Part shown: positions 34,488-43,092 of the stretch, piece after piece | Position numbering within the stretch: the stretch's first letter is position 1 | Layout of the letters: each line of letters opens with the position of its first letter | Source: Streptomyces sp. NRRL S-1022 | GTDB lineage: Bacteria > Actinomycetota > Actinomycetes > Streptomycetales > Streptomycetaceae | Length of the DNA stretch: 64,000 bases | Direction: 5' to 3' | Assembly (NCBI RefSeq): GCF_000720135.1 | Contig: NZ_JOIU01000009.1 | Span: 248,001 to 312,000 of the forward strand | The notes under the pieces: generated by a model | The model's database searches: none | Seen by the model: only the letters and a program-made list of their open reading frames with translations | Told to the model about the DNA's origin: nothing | Program-made: the position numbers and the translations under genes

Positions 34488-36893
34488 ATGGCGGGGCTTT
34501 CTACCCCACGTCAGTTGGGTCACCCCTCTTCCCTCGCAGCCGCGGTCCTGACCGACGACAACCGGATCATCGTGGCCGTTATCGCGGCGGTCGCCGTGGC
34601 CGCGCTGGTGGTCGCGGGGATCCTGGTCCGCCAGGTGCTGGCGGCCGGCGAGGGCACCGACAGCATGAAACGGATCGCCGAGGCGGTCCAGGAAGGCGCC
34701 AAGGCGTATCTCGCCCGGCAGCTGCGCACGCTCGGCGTATTCGCCGTCGTCGTCTTCTTCCTGCTCATGCTGCTGCCTGCGGACGACTGGAATCAGCGAG
34801 CCGGCCGCTCGCTGTTCTTCCTGATCGGAGCGTTGTTCTCGGCGGCCACCGGCTATATCGGCATGTGGCTCGCCGTACGCAGCAATGTGCGGGTCGCCGC
34901 GGCGGCCCGGGAAGCAACCCCGGCGGAAGGCGAACCGGAAAAGGATCTCACCACCGTCTCGCACACCGCGATGAAGATCGCATTTCGTACGGGCGGCGTC
35001 GTCGGCATGTTCACGGTGGGGCTCGGCCTGCTGGGCGCCTCCTGTGTGGTGCTGGTGTACGCCGCCGACGCGCCGAAGGTGCTGGAGGGCTTCGGCCTCG
35101 GCGCCGCCCTGATCGCGATGTTCATGCGCGTGGGCGGCGGCATCTTCACCAAGGCCGCCGACGTCGGCGCCGACCTGGTCGGCAAGGTCGAGCAGGGCAT
35201 TCCGGAGGACGACCCGCGCAATGCCGCGACCATCGCCGACAACGTGGGCGACAACGTCGGCGACTGCGCGGGCATGGCGGCCGACCTCTTCGAGTCGTAC
35301 GCCGTGACCCTGGTGGCCGCGCTGATCCTCGGCAAGGCCGCCTTCGGCGACTCCGGGCTGGCGTTCCCGCTGCTGGTGCCGGCCATCGGCGTGCTCACCG
35401 CGATGATCGGCATCTTCGCGGTCGCCCCGCGCCGCGCCGACCGCAGCGGCATGACGGCGATCAACCGCGGTTTCTTCATCTCCGCGGTGATCTCCCTCGC
35501 ACTGGTCGCGATCGCGGTCTTCGTCTACCTGCCGTCGAAGTACTCGGCCCTCAAGGGCGTCACCGACGCGGCGATCAAGGGCAAGGAAGGCGACCCGCGC
35601 ATCCTCGCGCTGGTCGCGGTGGCCATCGGCATCCTGCTCGCCGCCGTCATCCAGCAGCTGACCGGCTACTTCACCGAGACCAACCGCCGCCCGGTGCGGG
35701 ACATCGGCAAGACCTCCCTCACCGGACCCGCCACCGTCGTCCTCTCCGGCATCTCGGTGGGCCTGGAGTCGGCCGTCTACACCGCGCTGCTCATCGGGCT
35801 CGGCGTCTACGGCGCGTTCCTGCTCGGCGGTACGTCGATCATGCTGGCGCTGTTCGCGGTGGCGCTGGCCGGCACCGGCCTGCTCACCACGGTCGGCGTG
35901 ATCGTCGCCATGGACACCTTCGGACCGGTCTCCGACAACGCCCAGGGCATCGCCGAGATGTCCGGTGACGTCGAGGGCGCCGGCGCGCAGGTGCTCACCA
36001 ACCTGGACGCCGTCGGCAACACCACCAAGGCCATCACCAAGGGCATCGCCATCGCCACCGCCGTCCTGGCCGCCGCGGCGCTGTTCGGGTCGTACCGCGA
36101 CGCGATCACCACCAACGTGCAGGACGTCGGCGTGAAGCTGACCGGGCCGGGCTCGCCGCTCAGCCTGTCGCTGGACATCTCGCAGCCCAACAACCTCGTC
36201 GGGCTGATCGCGGGCGCCGCGGTCGTCTTCCTCTTCTCCGGACTGGCCATCAACGCGGTGTCCCGCTCGGCCGGTTCGGTGGTGTTCGAGGTGCGGCGGC
36301 AGTTCCGCGAGCACCCCGGGATCATGGACTACACCGAGAAGCCCGAGTACGGGAAGGTCGTGGACATCTGCACCAGGGACGCCCTGCGGGAGCTGGCCAC
36401 GCCTGGTCTGCTCGCCGTCATGGCGCCGATCTTCATCGGGTTCACGCTCGGCGTCGGCGCGCTCGGCTCCTACCTCGCCGGCGCGATCGGCGCGGGCACG
36501 CTGATGGCGGTGTTCCTGGCCAACTCCGGTGGCGCCTGGGACAACGCCAAGAAGCTGGTGGAGGACGGCCACCACGGCGGCAAAGGCAGTGAGGCGCACG
36601 CGGCCACGGTGATCGGGGACACGGTCGGCGATCCCTTCAAGGACACCGCCGGCCCCGCGATCAACCCGCTGCTGAAGGTCATGAACCTGGTCTCGCTGCT
36701 CATCGCCCCGGCGGTGATCAGGTTCTCCTACGGCGACGACAAGAACCTCGGCGTGCGGATCGGGATCGCGGTCCTGGCGCTGCTGGTGATCGTCGTGGCT
36801 GTGTACATCTCCAAGCGGCGCGGGATCGCCGTCGGTGACGACGACAGCGCCCAGCGGGTCGCCAACTCGGCGGACGCCGCGGTCGTTTCCTAG
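34488..36893 (+). CDS. hppA: Membrane-bound proton-translocating pyrophosphatase
   Basis: 801-residue, roughly 16-helix membrane pyrophosphatase coupling PPi hydrolysis to proton export. Conserved motifs: GGGIFTKAADVGADLVGKVE (substrate site, about 220-239), EDDPRNAATIADNVGDNVGDCAG, DTFGPVSDNAQGIAEM and the C-terminal DTVGDPFKDTAGPAINPLLK. The sequence GNTTKAITKG has Lys where potassium-dependent enzymes have Ala, marking the K+-independent H+-pumping class. A strong terminator follows. Not part of the mycobacterial block. Confidence 0.95.
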   Translation: MAGLSTPRQLGHPSSLAAAVLTDDNRIIVAVIAAVAVAALVVAGILVRQVLAAGEGTDSMKRIAEAVQEGAKAYLARQLRTLGVFAVVVFFLLMLLPADDWNQRAGRSLFFLIGALFSAATGYIGMWLAVRSNVRVAAAAREATPAEGEPEKDLTTVSHTAMKIAFRTGGVVGMFTVGLGLLGASCVVLVYAADAPKVLEGFGLGAALIAMFMRVGGGIFTKAADVGADLVGKVEQGIPEDDPRNAATIADNVGDNVGDCAGMAADLFESYAVTLVAALILGKAAFGDSGLAFPLLVPAIGVLTAMIGIFAVAPRRADRSGMTAINRGFFISAVISLALVAIAVFVYLPSKYSALKGVTDAAIKGKEGDPRILALVAVAIGILLAAVIQQLTGYFTETNRRPVRDIGKTSLTGPATVVLSGISVGLESAVYTALLIGLGVYGAFLLGGTSIMLALFAVALAGTGLLTTVGVIVAMDTFGPVSDNAQGIAEMSGDVEGAGAQVLTNLDAVGNTTKAITKGIAIATAVLAAAALFGSYRDAITTNVQDVGVKLTGPGSPLSLSLDISQPNNLVGLIAGAAVVFLFSGLAINAVSRSAGSVVFEVRRQFREHPGIMDYTEKPEYGKVVDICTRDALRELATPGLLAVMAPIFIGFTLGVGALGSYLAGAIGAGTLMAVFLANSGGAWDNAKKLVEDGHHGGKGSEAHAATVIGDTVGDPFKDTAGPAINPLLKVMNLVSLLIAPAVIRFSYGDDKNLGVRIGIAVLALLVIVVAVYISKRRGIAVGDDDSAQRVANSADAAVVS

Positions 36894-36920
36894 GACCGGT
36901 CGCCAAGGCCTGGTCAACGG

Positions 36921-36958
36921 GCGGGCGGCCGGCGCGTGCTGACGCGCCGGCCGCCCGC
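36921..36958 (+). terminator. Terminator of the pyrophosphatase gene
   Basis: Perfect 17-bp stem GCGGGCGGCCGGCGCGT/ACGCGCCGGCCGCCCGC with a GCTG loop; short T/C run after it. Confidence 0.85.
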
Positions 36959-37105
36959 TTCCGTGTGTGCCCGCCCTCGTCGTGAGCCTTCTCTCCCGTG
37001 GTGCGAAAGGTCACAAAAGCCCACTTATGACTCGACCGGCGGGGGGTGGGGGTGCGTTCGCCGTGTAGATTCCGGGGGCCGAGAGCCATGGAAGGGACCG
37101 ATCCG

Positions 37106-37717
37106 GTGAACAAGAAGCTCGCGGCCGCACTGTCCGGCGGTGCGGTACTGGTAGTGGCGTTGTCCGGGTGCAGCGACAGCGGTGAGAAGGGGCCCGACCC
37201 CAAGCTGGTGTCCTGGGCCAAGACGGTGTGCGACGCGGTTCCCGCGCCGAACGCCAAGATCAGGTCGGCCAACGCCGCGATCGCGGCCATCGCCACGGAC
37301 AGCAACCTCCCGCCCAAGAGCGCCCAGAAGACGTACGCCGAGGCATTCCAGGACATGGCCGACGGTTACAAGGCGCTCGCGGACGCCCTCGACACCGCCG
37401 GTGCGCCCCCCGGCGTCGACGGCGGCGCCAAGCTGCAGAAGGACGCCGCGCAGAACCTCGCCGGCCTCTCCTCGTCGTACGCCGAGCTGAAGAAGAAGGT
37501 CGACGGGCTCGACACCAAGGACCAGGGCAAGTTCGCCCGCGGCCTCAAGGACGTCGCCGGCCAGTCCAAGGAGATCGGCAAGCAGAGCGACAGCGGCACC
37601 CAGGCGCTGAAGCGGCTGGAGCAGGAGGACGTCAAGAAGGCGATGGCCAAGCAGCCCAGCTGCAAGGTCGCCGCTTCCTCCACCGCCTCCCCGGCGCCGG
37701 CGGCGACCGCGGGCTGA
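37106..37717 (+). CDS. Small secreted lipoprotein, unknown function
   Basis: 203-residue exported protein. GTG 37106 (GAAGGGACC upstream) gives a signal peptide with lipobox LSGC; ATG 37088 is also in frame. The mature part is alpha-helical with paired cysteines (one near the N-terminus in KTVCDAV, one near the end in QPSCKV), Lys-rich, and ends in Ala/Pro/Ser low complexity. The pattern SYAELKKKVDGLDTKDQGKFARGLKDV looks like a helical bundle. I do not recognise the family. Confidence 0.78.
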   Translation: MNKKLAAALSGGAVLVVALSGCSDSGEKGPDPKLVSWAKTVCDAVPAPNAKIRSANAAIAAIATDSNLPPKSAQKTYAEAFQDMADGYKALADALDTAGAPPGVDGGAKLQKDAAQNLAGLSSSYAELKKKVDGLDTKDQGKFARGLKDVAGQSKEIGKQSDSGTQALKRLEQEDVKKAMAKQPSCKVAASSTASPAPAATAG

Positions 37718-37800
37718 CCGCGCCGGCGACCGCGGCCCGACGCCGGCGGACGGCCGCGCGCAGGCGGCCCCGGGCGGCCGGCGCGGGCCACAATGGGGGC

Positions 37801-39321
37801 GTGACTGACTCCGGACTCGCTCCCCTGCCCGCTTCCGACCGGCCCGACAGCGCCGCACGCCTGAGGGACGCGCTGCTGGCCGCCTCCTTCACCGCCGACG
37901 GGCTGCTCGACCTGCTCGGCCCCGCCGCCTACGCGGCGCTGGCCCGCAGCGAGACCGTGCCCGCGCTCCGGGCGACCCGTGGCGACACGCCGCTGGAGAC
38001 GCTGGTACGGCTGTTCCTGCTCCAGCAGCCGGTGCCGCACGCGCGCGTGGCGGGCGTGCTGCCGGTCGAGGACGCGCTGGAGACGGGCTGGCTCACGCGC
38101 GTGGGCGGCGACGAGGTGGCCGCCACCGTGGACGTACGGCCCTACGGCGGTCCCGGCGGCGAGGACTGGTTCATCGTCTCCGACCTCGGCTGCGCGGTCG
38201 GCGGGGCCGGCGGCATCGGCCGGCGCGACGAGCGGGTCGTCCTGGGCGTCGGCGGCGCCTCCACCACCCTCGCCGGCATCACCGTCCGCACGCCCGTCAC
38301 CTCCGCCCTGGACCTCGGCACCGGCTCCGGCATCCAGGCACTGCACGCCGCGCAGCACGCCACGCGCGTGACGGCGACCGACCTCAACCCGCGCGCGCTG
38401 CACATCACGGCGCTCACGCTGGCGCTGTCCGGTGCACCCGCCGCCGACCTGCGCGAGGGGTCGCTGTTCGAGCCGGTCCGGAACGACGAGCGGTTCGACC
38501 TGATCGTCTCCAACCCGCCGTTCGTGATCTCCCCGCGCGCCCGGCTGACGTACCGGGACGGTGGCATGGGCGGGGACGATCTGTGCCGCTCGCTCGTTCA
38601 GGAGGCAGGGGAACGGCTGAACGAGGGCGGGTTCGCGCAGTTCCTCGCGAACTGGCAGCACGTGGCGGGGGAGGACTGGCAGGACAGACTCAGGTCGTGG
38701 GTGCCGCGCGGGTGCGATGCCTGGATCGTGCAGCGCGAGGTGCAGGACGTCACGCAGTACGCCGAGCTGTGGCTGAGGGACGCCGGTGACCACCATGGGG
38801 ATCCGGCGGAGTACCAGGCGCGGTACGACGCCTGGCTCGACGAGTTCGAGGCGCGCAAGGCCAGGGCGGTCGGCTTCGGCTGGATCACCCTGCGCAGGAC
38901 GGGGTCCGCCGAGCCCGTCGTCACCGTGGAGGAGTGGCCGCACCCGGTCGAGCAGCCGCTCGGGGAGACGATCCGGGCGCACTTCGACCGGCTCGACTAC
39001 CTCCGGGCGCACGACGACGCGGCACTGCTGGACAGCCACTTCCGGCTCGTCGCCGAGGTGGTCCAGGAGCAGGTCGGGCTGCCCGGCGCGGAGGACCCGG
39101 AGCACGTGGTGCTGCGCCAGCACCGAGGGATGCGCCGGGCGACGAAGGTGGACACGGTCGGCGCCGGGTTCGCGGGCGTGTGTGACGGCACGCTGAGTGC
39201 GGGCCGGATCCTGGACGCCATCGCGCAGCTCGTCGGCGAGGACCCGGTGCTGCTCCGCGACCGCACGCCCGCGCAGATCCGGCTGCTGGTGGAGCAGGGC
39301 TTCCTGGAGCCGGTGCGCTGA
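37801..39321 (+). CDS. Class I SAM-dependent methyltransferase (HemK/RsmC-like)
   Basis: 506-residue protein: N-terminal helical domain (1-170), then a Rossmann methyltransferase with SALDLGTGSGIQALHAA (motif I, about residue 162) and SNPPFVI (about 239), the NPPF motif of enzymes methylating an amide or exocyclic nitrogen in nucleic acid or protein. C-terminal domain of about 190 residues is helical with a winged-helix look. The domain order suggests an rRNA or protein modification enzyme. CACAAT 6 nt before the GTG is a possible leaderless -10. No specific target can be inferred. Confidence 0.85.
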   Translation: MTDSGLAPLPASDRPDSAARLRDALLAASFTADGLLDLLGPAAYAALARSETVPALRATRGDTPLETLVRLFLLQQPVPHARVAGVLPVEDALETGWLTRVGGDEVAATVDVRPYGGPGGEDWFIVSDLGCAVGGAGGIGRRDERVVLGVGGASTTLAGITVRTPVTSALDLGTGSGIQALHAAQHATRVTATDLNPRALHITALTLALSGAPAADLREGSLFEPVRNDERFDLIVSNPPFVISPRARLTYRDGGMGGDDLCRSLVQEAGERLNEGGFAQFLANWQHVAGEDWQDRLRSWVPRGCDAWIVQREVQDVTQYAELWLRDAGDHHGDPAEYQARYDAWLDEFEARKARAVGFGWITLRRTGSAEPVVTVEEWPHPVEQPLGETIRAHFDRLDYLRAHDDAALLDSHFRLVAEVVQEQVGLPGAEDPEHVVLRQHRGMRRATKVDTVGAGFAGVCDGTLSAGRILDAIAQLVGEDPVLLRDRTPAQIRLLVEQGFLEPVR

Positions 39322-39655
39322 CCGGGGGCAGGGGGCCGCGAGAGGGGGCCGGGCAGCTGCCGTACCCCCGGTGCCCCAGCCGTCGTAGACACGGTCCGAT
39401 CATCTTCTGATCGTGCTGCGATCGACGTCGTATGCCGGGGGCATGCACGCCCGGAACATGCCGACGGCGGCCGGAACGGACCCGCTCCCGGAAAACGGCC
39501 GGAAAAATATGCGCACGGAATTCGGCACGTCCCGGTTCGGACGTACGTTCGAACCGGGACGTGCCGTCCGTTCACCCCGATGTCGCCTGTTCGCCGCCCG
39601 CGCGTGCCACCCTCCCCGCGCTGGGCGGAACCGACGGCGGGCAGGGGGCGGGCGA
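39322..39655. other. Intergenic region with three inverted repeats
   Basis: 334 bp without a gene. Contains CGATCA-TCTTC-TGATCG (39397-39413), a GCATGC-rich repeat near 39432, and a very long palindrome listed separately. Confidence 0.5.
39523..39566. repeat. 44-bp near-perfect palindrome
   Basis: Arms CGGCACGTCCCGGTTCG (39523-39539) and CGAACCGGGACGTGCCG (39550-39566) pair over 17 bp; the 10-base centre GACGTACGTT is itself largely self-complementary. Could be the methyltransferase terminator 200 bp on, or a protein-binding site for the next gene. Confidence 0.65.
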
Positions 39656-39856
39656 ATGATGGAGAGTGGTCCGGCGATCTTCGCGGGAGTGGTGTTCGCC
39701 CTGTTCGGGGGCGGTCTGCTGGCCTGGACCGGCACGCGTCTGCGGCGCGGGGAGCCGGTGGCCGTGGGTGTGAACCGCGTCGCATCGGCCGCCGTCGCGA
39801 GCGTGGCCGCCGCGGCCGCGCTGGCCCTCTCCGGATACTGCCTGACCCGCCTCTGA
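39656..39856 (+). CDS. Small two-helix membrane protein
   Basis: 66-residue protein: MMESGPAIFAGVVFALFGGG, a basic loop RLRRGEPVAVGVNR and a second hydrophobic stretch ending GYCLTRL. ATG 39656 or 39659 follows a GGGGGCGGG ribosome-like tract. Predicted integral membrane protein with both ends on the same side. Family not recognised; syntenic small membrane proteins occur in front of topA in other Streptomyces. Confidence 0.65.
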   Translation: MMESGPAIFAGVVFALFGGGLLAWTGTRLRRGEPVAVGVNRVASAAVASVAAAAALALSGYCLTRL

Positions 39857-40114
39857 GGCGGGTGCGCACCGTGTCCGCCGCGTGAGGGGAGCGTTACGCT
39901 CCGGACAGGGGTGCGGGGGCGACCGGGCGGTCCGGGCGGCAGGAATGGCGGTAGTCGGGTTACCGTTCGAGTGGCCGTTGTGGGCTTTTCCCGTTTGACA
40001 CGGGGGCGGGATGTAGCGTCACACTCCGCAGCGTCACACGAGCCAGGCAGTACGCCGCGACCCCGGGACCAAGGCCTGGGGAGGCGCCAGCGTCGACCGG
40101 AGAGAAGAGCGAAG

Positions 40115-42946
40115 TTGTCCCCGACCAGCGAGACCGCACAAGGCGGTCGCCGACTCGTCATCGTCGAGTCGCCTGCCAAGGCGAAGACGATCAAGGGCTA
40201 CCTCGGCCCCGGCTACATCGTCGAGGCGAGCGTCGGGCACATCCGCGACCTTCCCAACGGCGCCGCGGAGGTGCCGGAGAAGTACACCGGCGAGGTGCGT
40301 CGGCTCGGTGTGGACGTCGACCACGACTTCGAGCCGATCTATGTCGTCAACGCCGACAAGAAGGCCCAGGTCAAGAAGCTCAAGGACCTGCTGAAGGACT
40401 CCGACGAGCTATTCCTCGCCACCGATGAGGACCGCGAGGGCGAGGCCATCGCCTGGCACCTCCTGGAGGTCCTGAAGCCCAAGGTCCCGGTCAAGCGGAT
40501 GGTGTTCCACGAGATCACCAAGGACGCGATCCGCGAGGCCGTCGCCAACCCGCGCGACCTCAACCAGCGCATGGTCGACGCCCAGGAGACCCGCCGCATC
40601 CTCGACCGCCTCTACGGCTACGAGGTCTCGCCGGTCCTGTGGAAGAAGGTCATGCCCCGGCTGTCGGCCGGCCGTGTCCAGTCGGTCGCCACGCGACTCG
40701 TCGTCGAGCGGGAACGCGAGCGCATCGCGTTCCGCTCCGCCGAGTACTGGGACCTGACGGGCACCTTCGCGACCGGCCGTGCGGGAGACTCGTCGGACCC
40801 GTCGTCGCTGGTCGCCCGCCTGCAGACCGTCGACGGCAGGCGGGTCGCGCAGGGCCGCGACTTCGACTCCGTGGGACAGCTCAAGAGCGCGAACACCCTT
40901 CACCTCGACGAGGCGAACGCCCGCGCCCTCGCCGCCGCCCTGGAGAACACCCGCTTCTCCGTGCGGTCCGTCGAGTCCAAGCCGTACCGCCGCTCGCCGT
41001 ACGCCCCGTTCCGTACGACGACGCTGCAGCAGGAGGCCAGCCGCAAGCTCGGCTTCGGCGCGAAGGCGACCATGCAGATCGCCCAGAAGCTGTACGAGAA
41101 CGGCTACATCACGTACATGCGTACGGACTCCACGACCCTGAGCGACACCGCGGTCACCGCGGCCCGCGCCCAGGTCACGCAGCTGTACGGTGCCCAGTAC
41201 CTGCCGGCCACCCCGCGCGTCTACGCCGCCAAGGTCAAGAACGCGCAGGAGGCCCACGAGGCGATCCGTCCCTCGGGTGATCGTTTCCGCACGCCTGCGG
41301 AGACCGGACTGACCGGCGACCAGTTCAAGCTGTACGAGCTGATCTGGAAGCGGACCGTCGCCTCCCAGATGAAGGACGCGACCGGCAACAGCGTCACGGT
41401 GAAGATCGCCGGCGCGGCCGCCGACGGCCGTGACGTCGAGTTCAGCGCCTCCGGCAAGACGATCACCTTCCACGGCTTCCTGAAGGCCTACGTCGAGGGT
41501 GCCGACGACCCGAACGCCGAGCTGGACGACCGCGAGCGCCGGCTGCCGCAGGTCTCCGAGGGCGACGCGCTGTCCGCCGAGGAGATCACGGTCGACGGGC
41601 ACGCCACCAAGCCCCCGGCCCGCTACACCGAGGCCAGCCTGGTCAAGGAACTGGAAGAGCGCGAGATCGGCCGCCCGTCGACGTACGCGTCGATCATCGG
41701 CACCATCCTCGACCGCGGCTACGTCTTCAAGAAGGGCACGGCACTCGTCCCCTCCTTCCTGTCCTTCGCCGTGGTGAACCTGCTCGAAAAGCACTTCGGG
41801 CGGCTGGTGGACTACGACTTCACGGCCAGGATGGAGGACGACCTCGACCGCATCGCGGCGGGCGAGGCCAAGGCCGTGCCGTGGCTGAAGCGCTTCTACT
41901 TCGGCGAGGGGACGGCCACGGGCGGCGCGGCCGACGCCGGCAACGGGGACGGGGACCACCTCGGCGGCCTCAAGGAGCTGGTGACCGACCTGGGCGCGAT
42001 CGACGCGCGCGAGGTGTCGTCGTTCCCGGTGGGCAACGACATCGTGCTCCGCGTCGGCCGCTACGGCCCGTACATCGAGCGCGGCGAGAAGGACACCGAG
42101 CAGCACCAGCGCGCCGACATCCCGGACGACCTGGCGCCGGACGAGCTGACCGTCGAGCTGGCCGAGGAACTGCTGGCCAAGCCCAGCGGCGACTTCGAGC
42201 TGGGCACGGACCCGGCCACCGGCCACGCGATCGTCGCCAAGGACGGCCGCTACGGCCCGTACGTCACGGAGATCCTCCCCGAGGGCACCCCGAAGACGGG
42301 CAAGAACGCGGTGAAGCCGCGGACGGCCTCGCTCTTCAAGTCCATGTCGATCGACACGGTGACGCTCGAGGACGCGCTCAGGCTGATGTCGCTGCCGCGC
42401 GTCGTCGGCACCGACGCCGACGGGCAGGAGATCACCGCGCAGAACGGCCGCTACGGCCCGTACCTGAAGAAGGGCACGGACTCGCGCTCGCTGCAGGCCG
42501 AGGACCAGATCTTCACGATCACGCTGGAGGAGGCCCAGGCGATCTACGCCCAGCCCAAGCAGCGTGGCCGGGCCGCCGCCAAGCCGCCGCTGAAGGAGCT
42601 GGGCGAGGACCCGGTCTCCGGCAAGCCGGTCGTGGTCAAGGACGGCCGCTTCGGCCCGTACGTCACCGACGGGGAGACGAACGCGACCCTCCGGTCCGGC
42701 GACAGCGTCGAAGCGATCACTCCGGAGCGTGGTTTCGAGCTGCTCGCCGAGAAGAGGGCGAAGGCTCCCGCCAAGAAGACCGCGAAGAAGGCGGTGGCGA
42801 AGAAGACCGCACCGGCGAAGAAGACCGCCGCCAAGAAGACGGCCGCGAAGAAGACGACGGCTGCCGCGAAGAAGACGACCGCCAAGAAGACCACCGCGAA
42901 GAAGGCGACGGCTTCCAAGACGGCGGCTTCGGGCGCGGAGGACTGA
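40115..42946 (+). CDS. topA: DNA topoisomerase I
   Basis: 943-residue type IA topoisomerase that removes negative supercoils. Starts at TTG 40115 (GGAGAGAAG upstream) with LSPTSETAQGGRRLVIVESPAKAKTIKGYLGPG, the TOPRIM start; acidic TOPRIM residues lie in FLATDEDREGEAI. The catalytic tyrosine is in NGYITYMRTDST (about residue 334). C-terminal repeats of a conserved domain (RYGPY motifs) precede a tail of alternating Lys-Ala-Lys-Thr units (KKTAKKAVAKKTAPAKK...), the lysine repeats that increase processivity in actinobacterial TopA. Confidence 0.96.
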   Translation: MSPTSETAQGGRRLVIVESPAKAKTIKGYLGPGYIVEASVGHIRDLPNGAAEVPEKYTGEVRRLGVDVDHDFEPIYVVNADKKAQVKKLKDLLKDSDELFLATDEDREGEAIAWHLLEVLKPKVPVKRMVFHEITKDAIREAVANPRDLNQRMVDAQETRRILDRLYGYEVSPVLWKKVMPRLSAGRVQSVATRLVVERERERIAFRSAEYWDLTGTFATGRAGDSSDPSSLVARLQTVDGRRVAQGRDFDSVGQLKSANTLHLDEANARALAAALENTRFSVRSVESKPYRRSPYAPFRTTTLQQEASRKLGFGAKATMQIAQKLYENGYITYMRTDSTTLSDTAVTAARAQVTQLYGAQYLPATPRVYAAKVKNAQEAHEAIRPSGDRFRTPAETGLTGDQFKLYELIWKRTVASQMKDATGNSVTVKIAGAAADGRDVEFSASGKTITFHGFLKAYVEGADDPNAELDDRERRLPQVSEGDALSAEEITVDGHATKPPARYTEASLVKELEEREIGRPSTYASIIGTILDRGYVFKKGTALVPSFLSFAVVNLLEKHFGRLVDYDFTARMEDDLDRIAAGEAKAVPWLKRFYFGEGTATGGAADAGNGDGDHLGGLKELVTDLGAIDAREVSSFPVGNDIVLRVGRYGPYIERGEKDTEQHQRADIPDDLAPDELTVELAEELLAKPSGDFELGTDPATGHAIVAKDGRYGPYVTEILPEGTPKTGKNAVKPRTASLFKSMSIDTVTLEDALRLMSLPRVVGTDADGQEITAQNGRYGPYLKKGTDSRSLQAEDQIFTITLEEAQAIYAQPKQRGRAAAKPPLKELGEDPVSGKPVVVKDGRFGPYVTDGETNATLRSGDSVEAITPERGFELLAEKRAKAPAKKTAKKAVAKKTAPAKKTAAKKTAAKKTTAAAKKTTAKKTTAKKATASKTAASGAED

Positions 42947-43008
42947 CCCCGCGCGGCCCGGCGGCTCCCTCGCCGCCGGTCGCTTCCCGGTCGGCTTCGC
43001 GAAACGAA

Positions 43009-43037
43009 CGCCCCGGCACCGCCTCGGTGCCGGGGCG
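43009..43037 (+). terminator. Terminator between topA and tmk fusion
   Basis: 12-bp stem CGCCCCGGCACC/GGTGCCGGGGCG with a GCCTC loop, about 60 bp past the topA stop. Confidence 0.75.
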
Positions 43038-43080
43038 CGCTCGTGCCGGACACGTGAGGTGTGGTGTCAGTGGCTGCGGA

Positions 43081-43086
43081 TAGGCT
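43081..43086 (+). promoter_or_regulatory. -10 hexamer of the leaderless tmk-fusion promoter
   Basis: TAGGCT, 6 nt before ATG 43093, directly after the topA terminator. Confidence 0.5.
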
Positions 43087-43092
43087 GAACGC

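Noticed and set aside
39995..40000. TTGACA -35 for topA
   Set aside because: The nearest -10-like TAGCGT is only 13 bp away, so the pair is not a normal promoter. The hexamer could still be part of another promoter.
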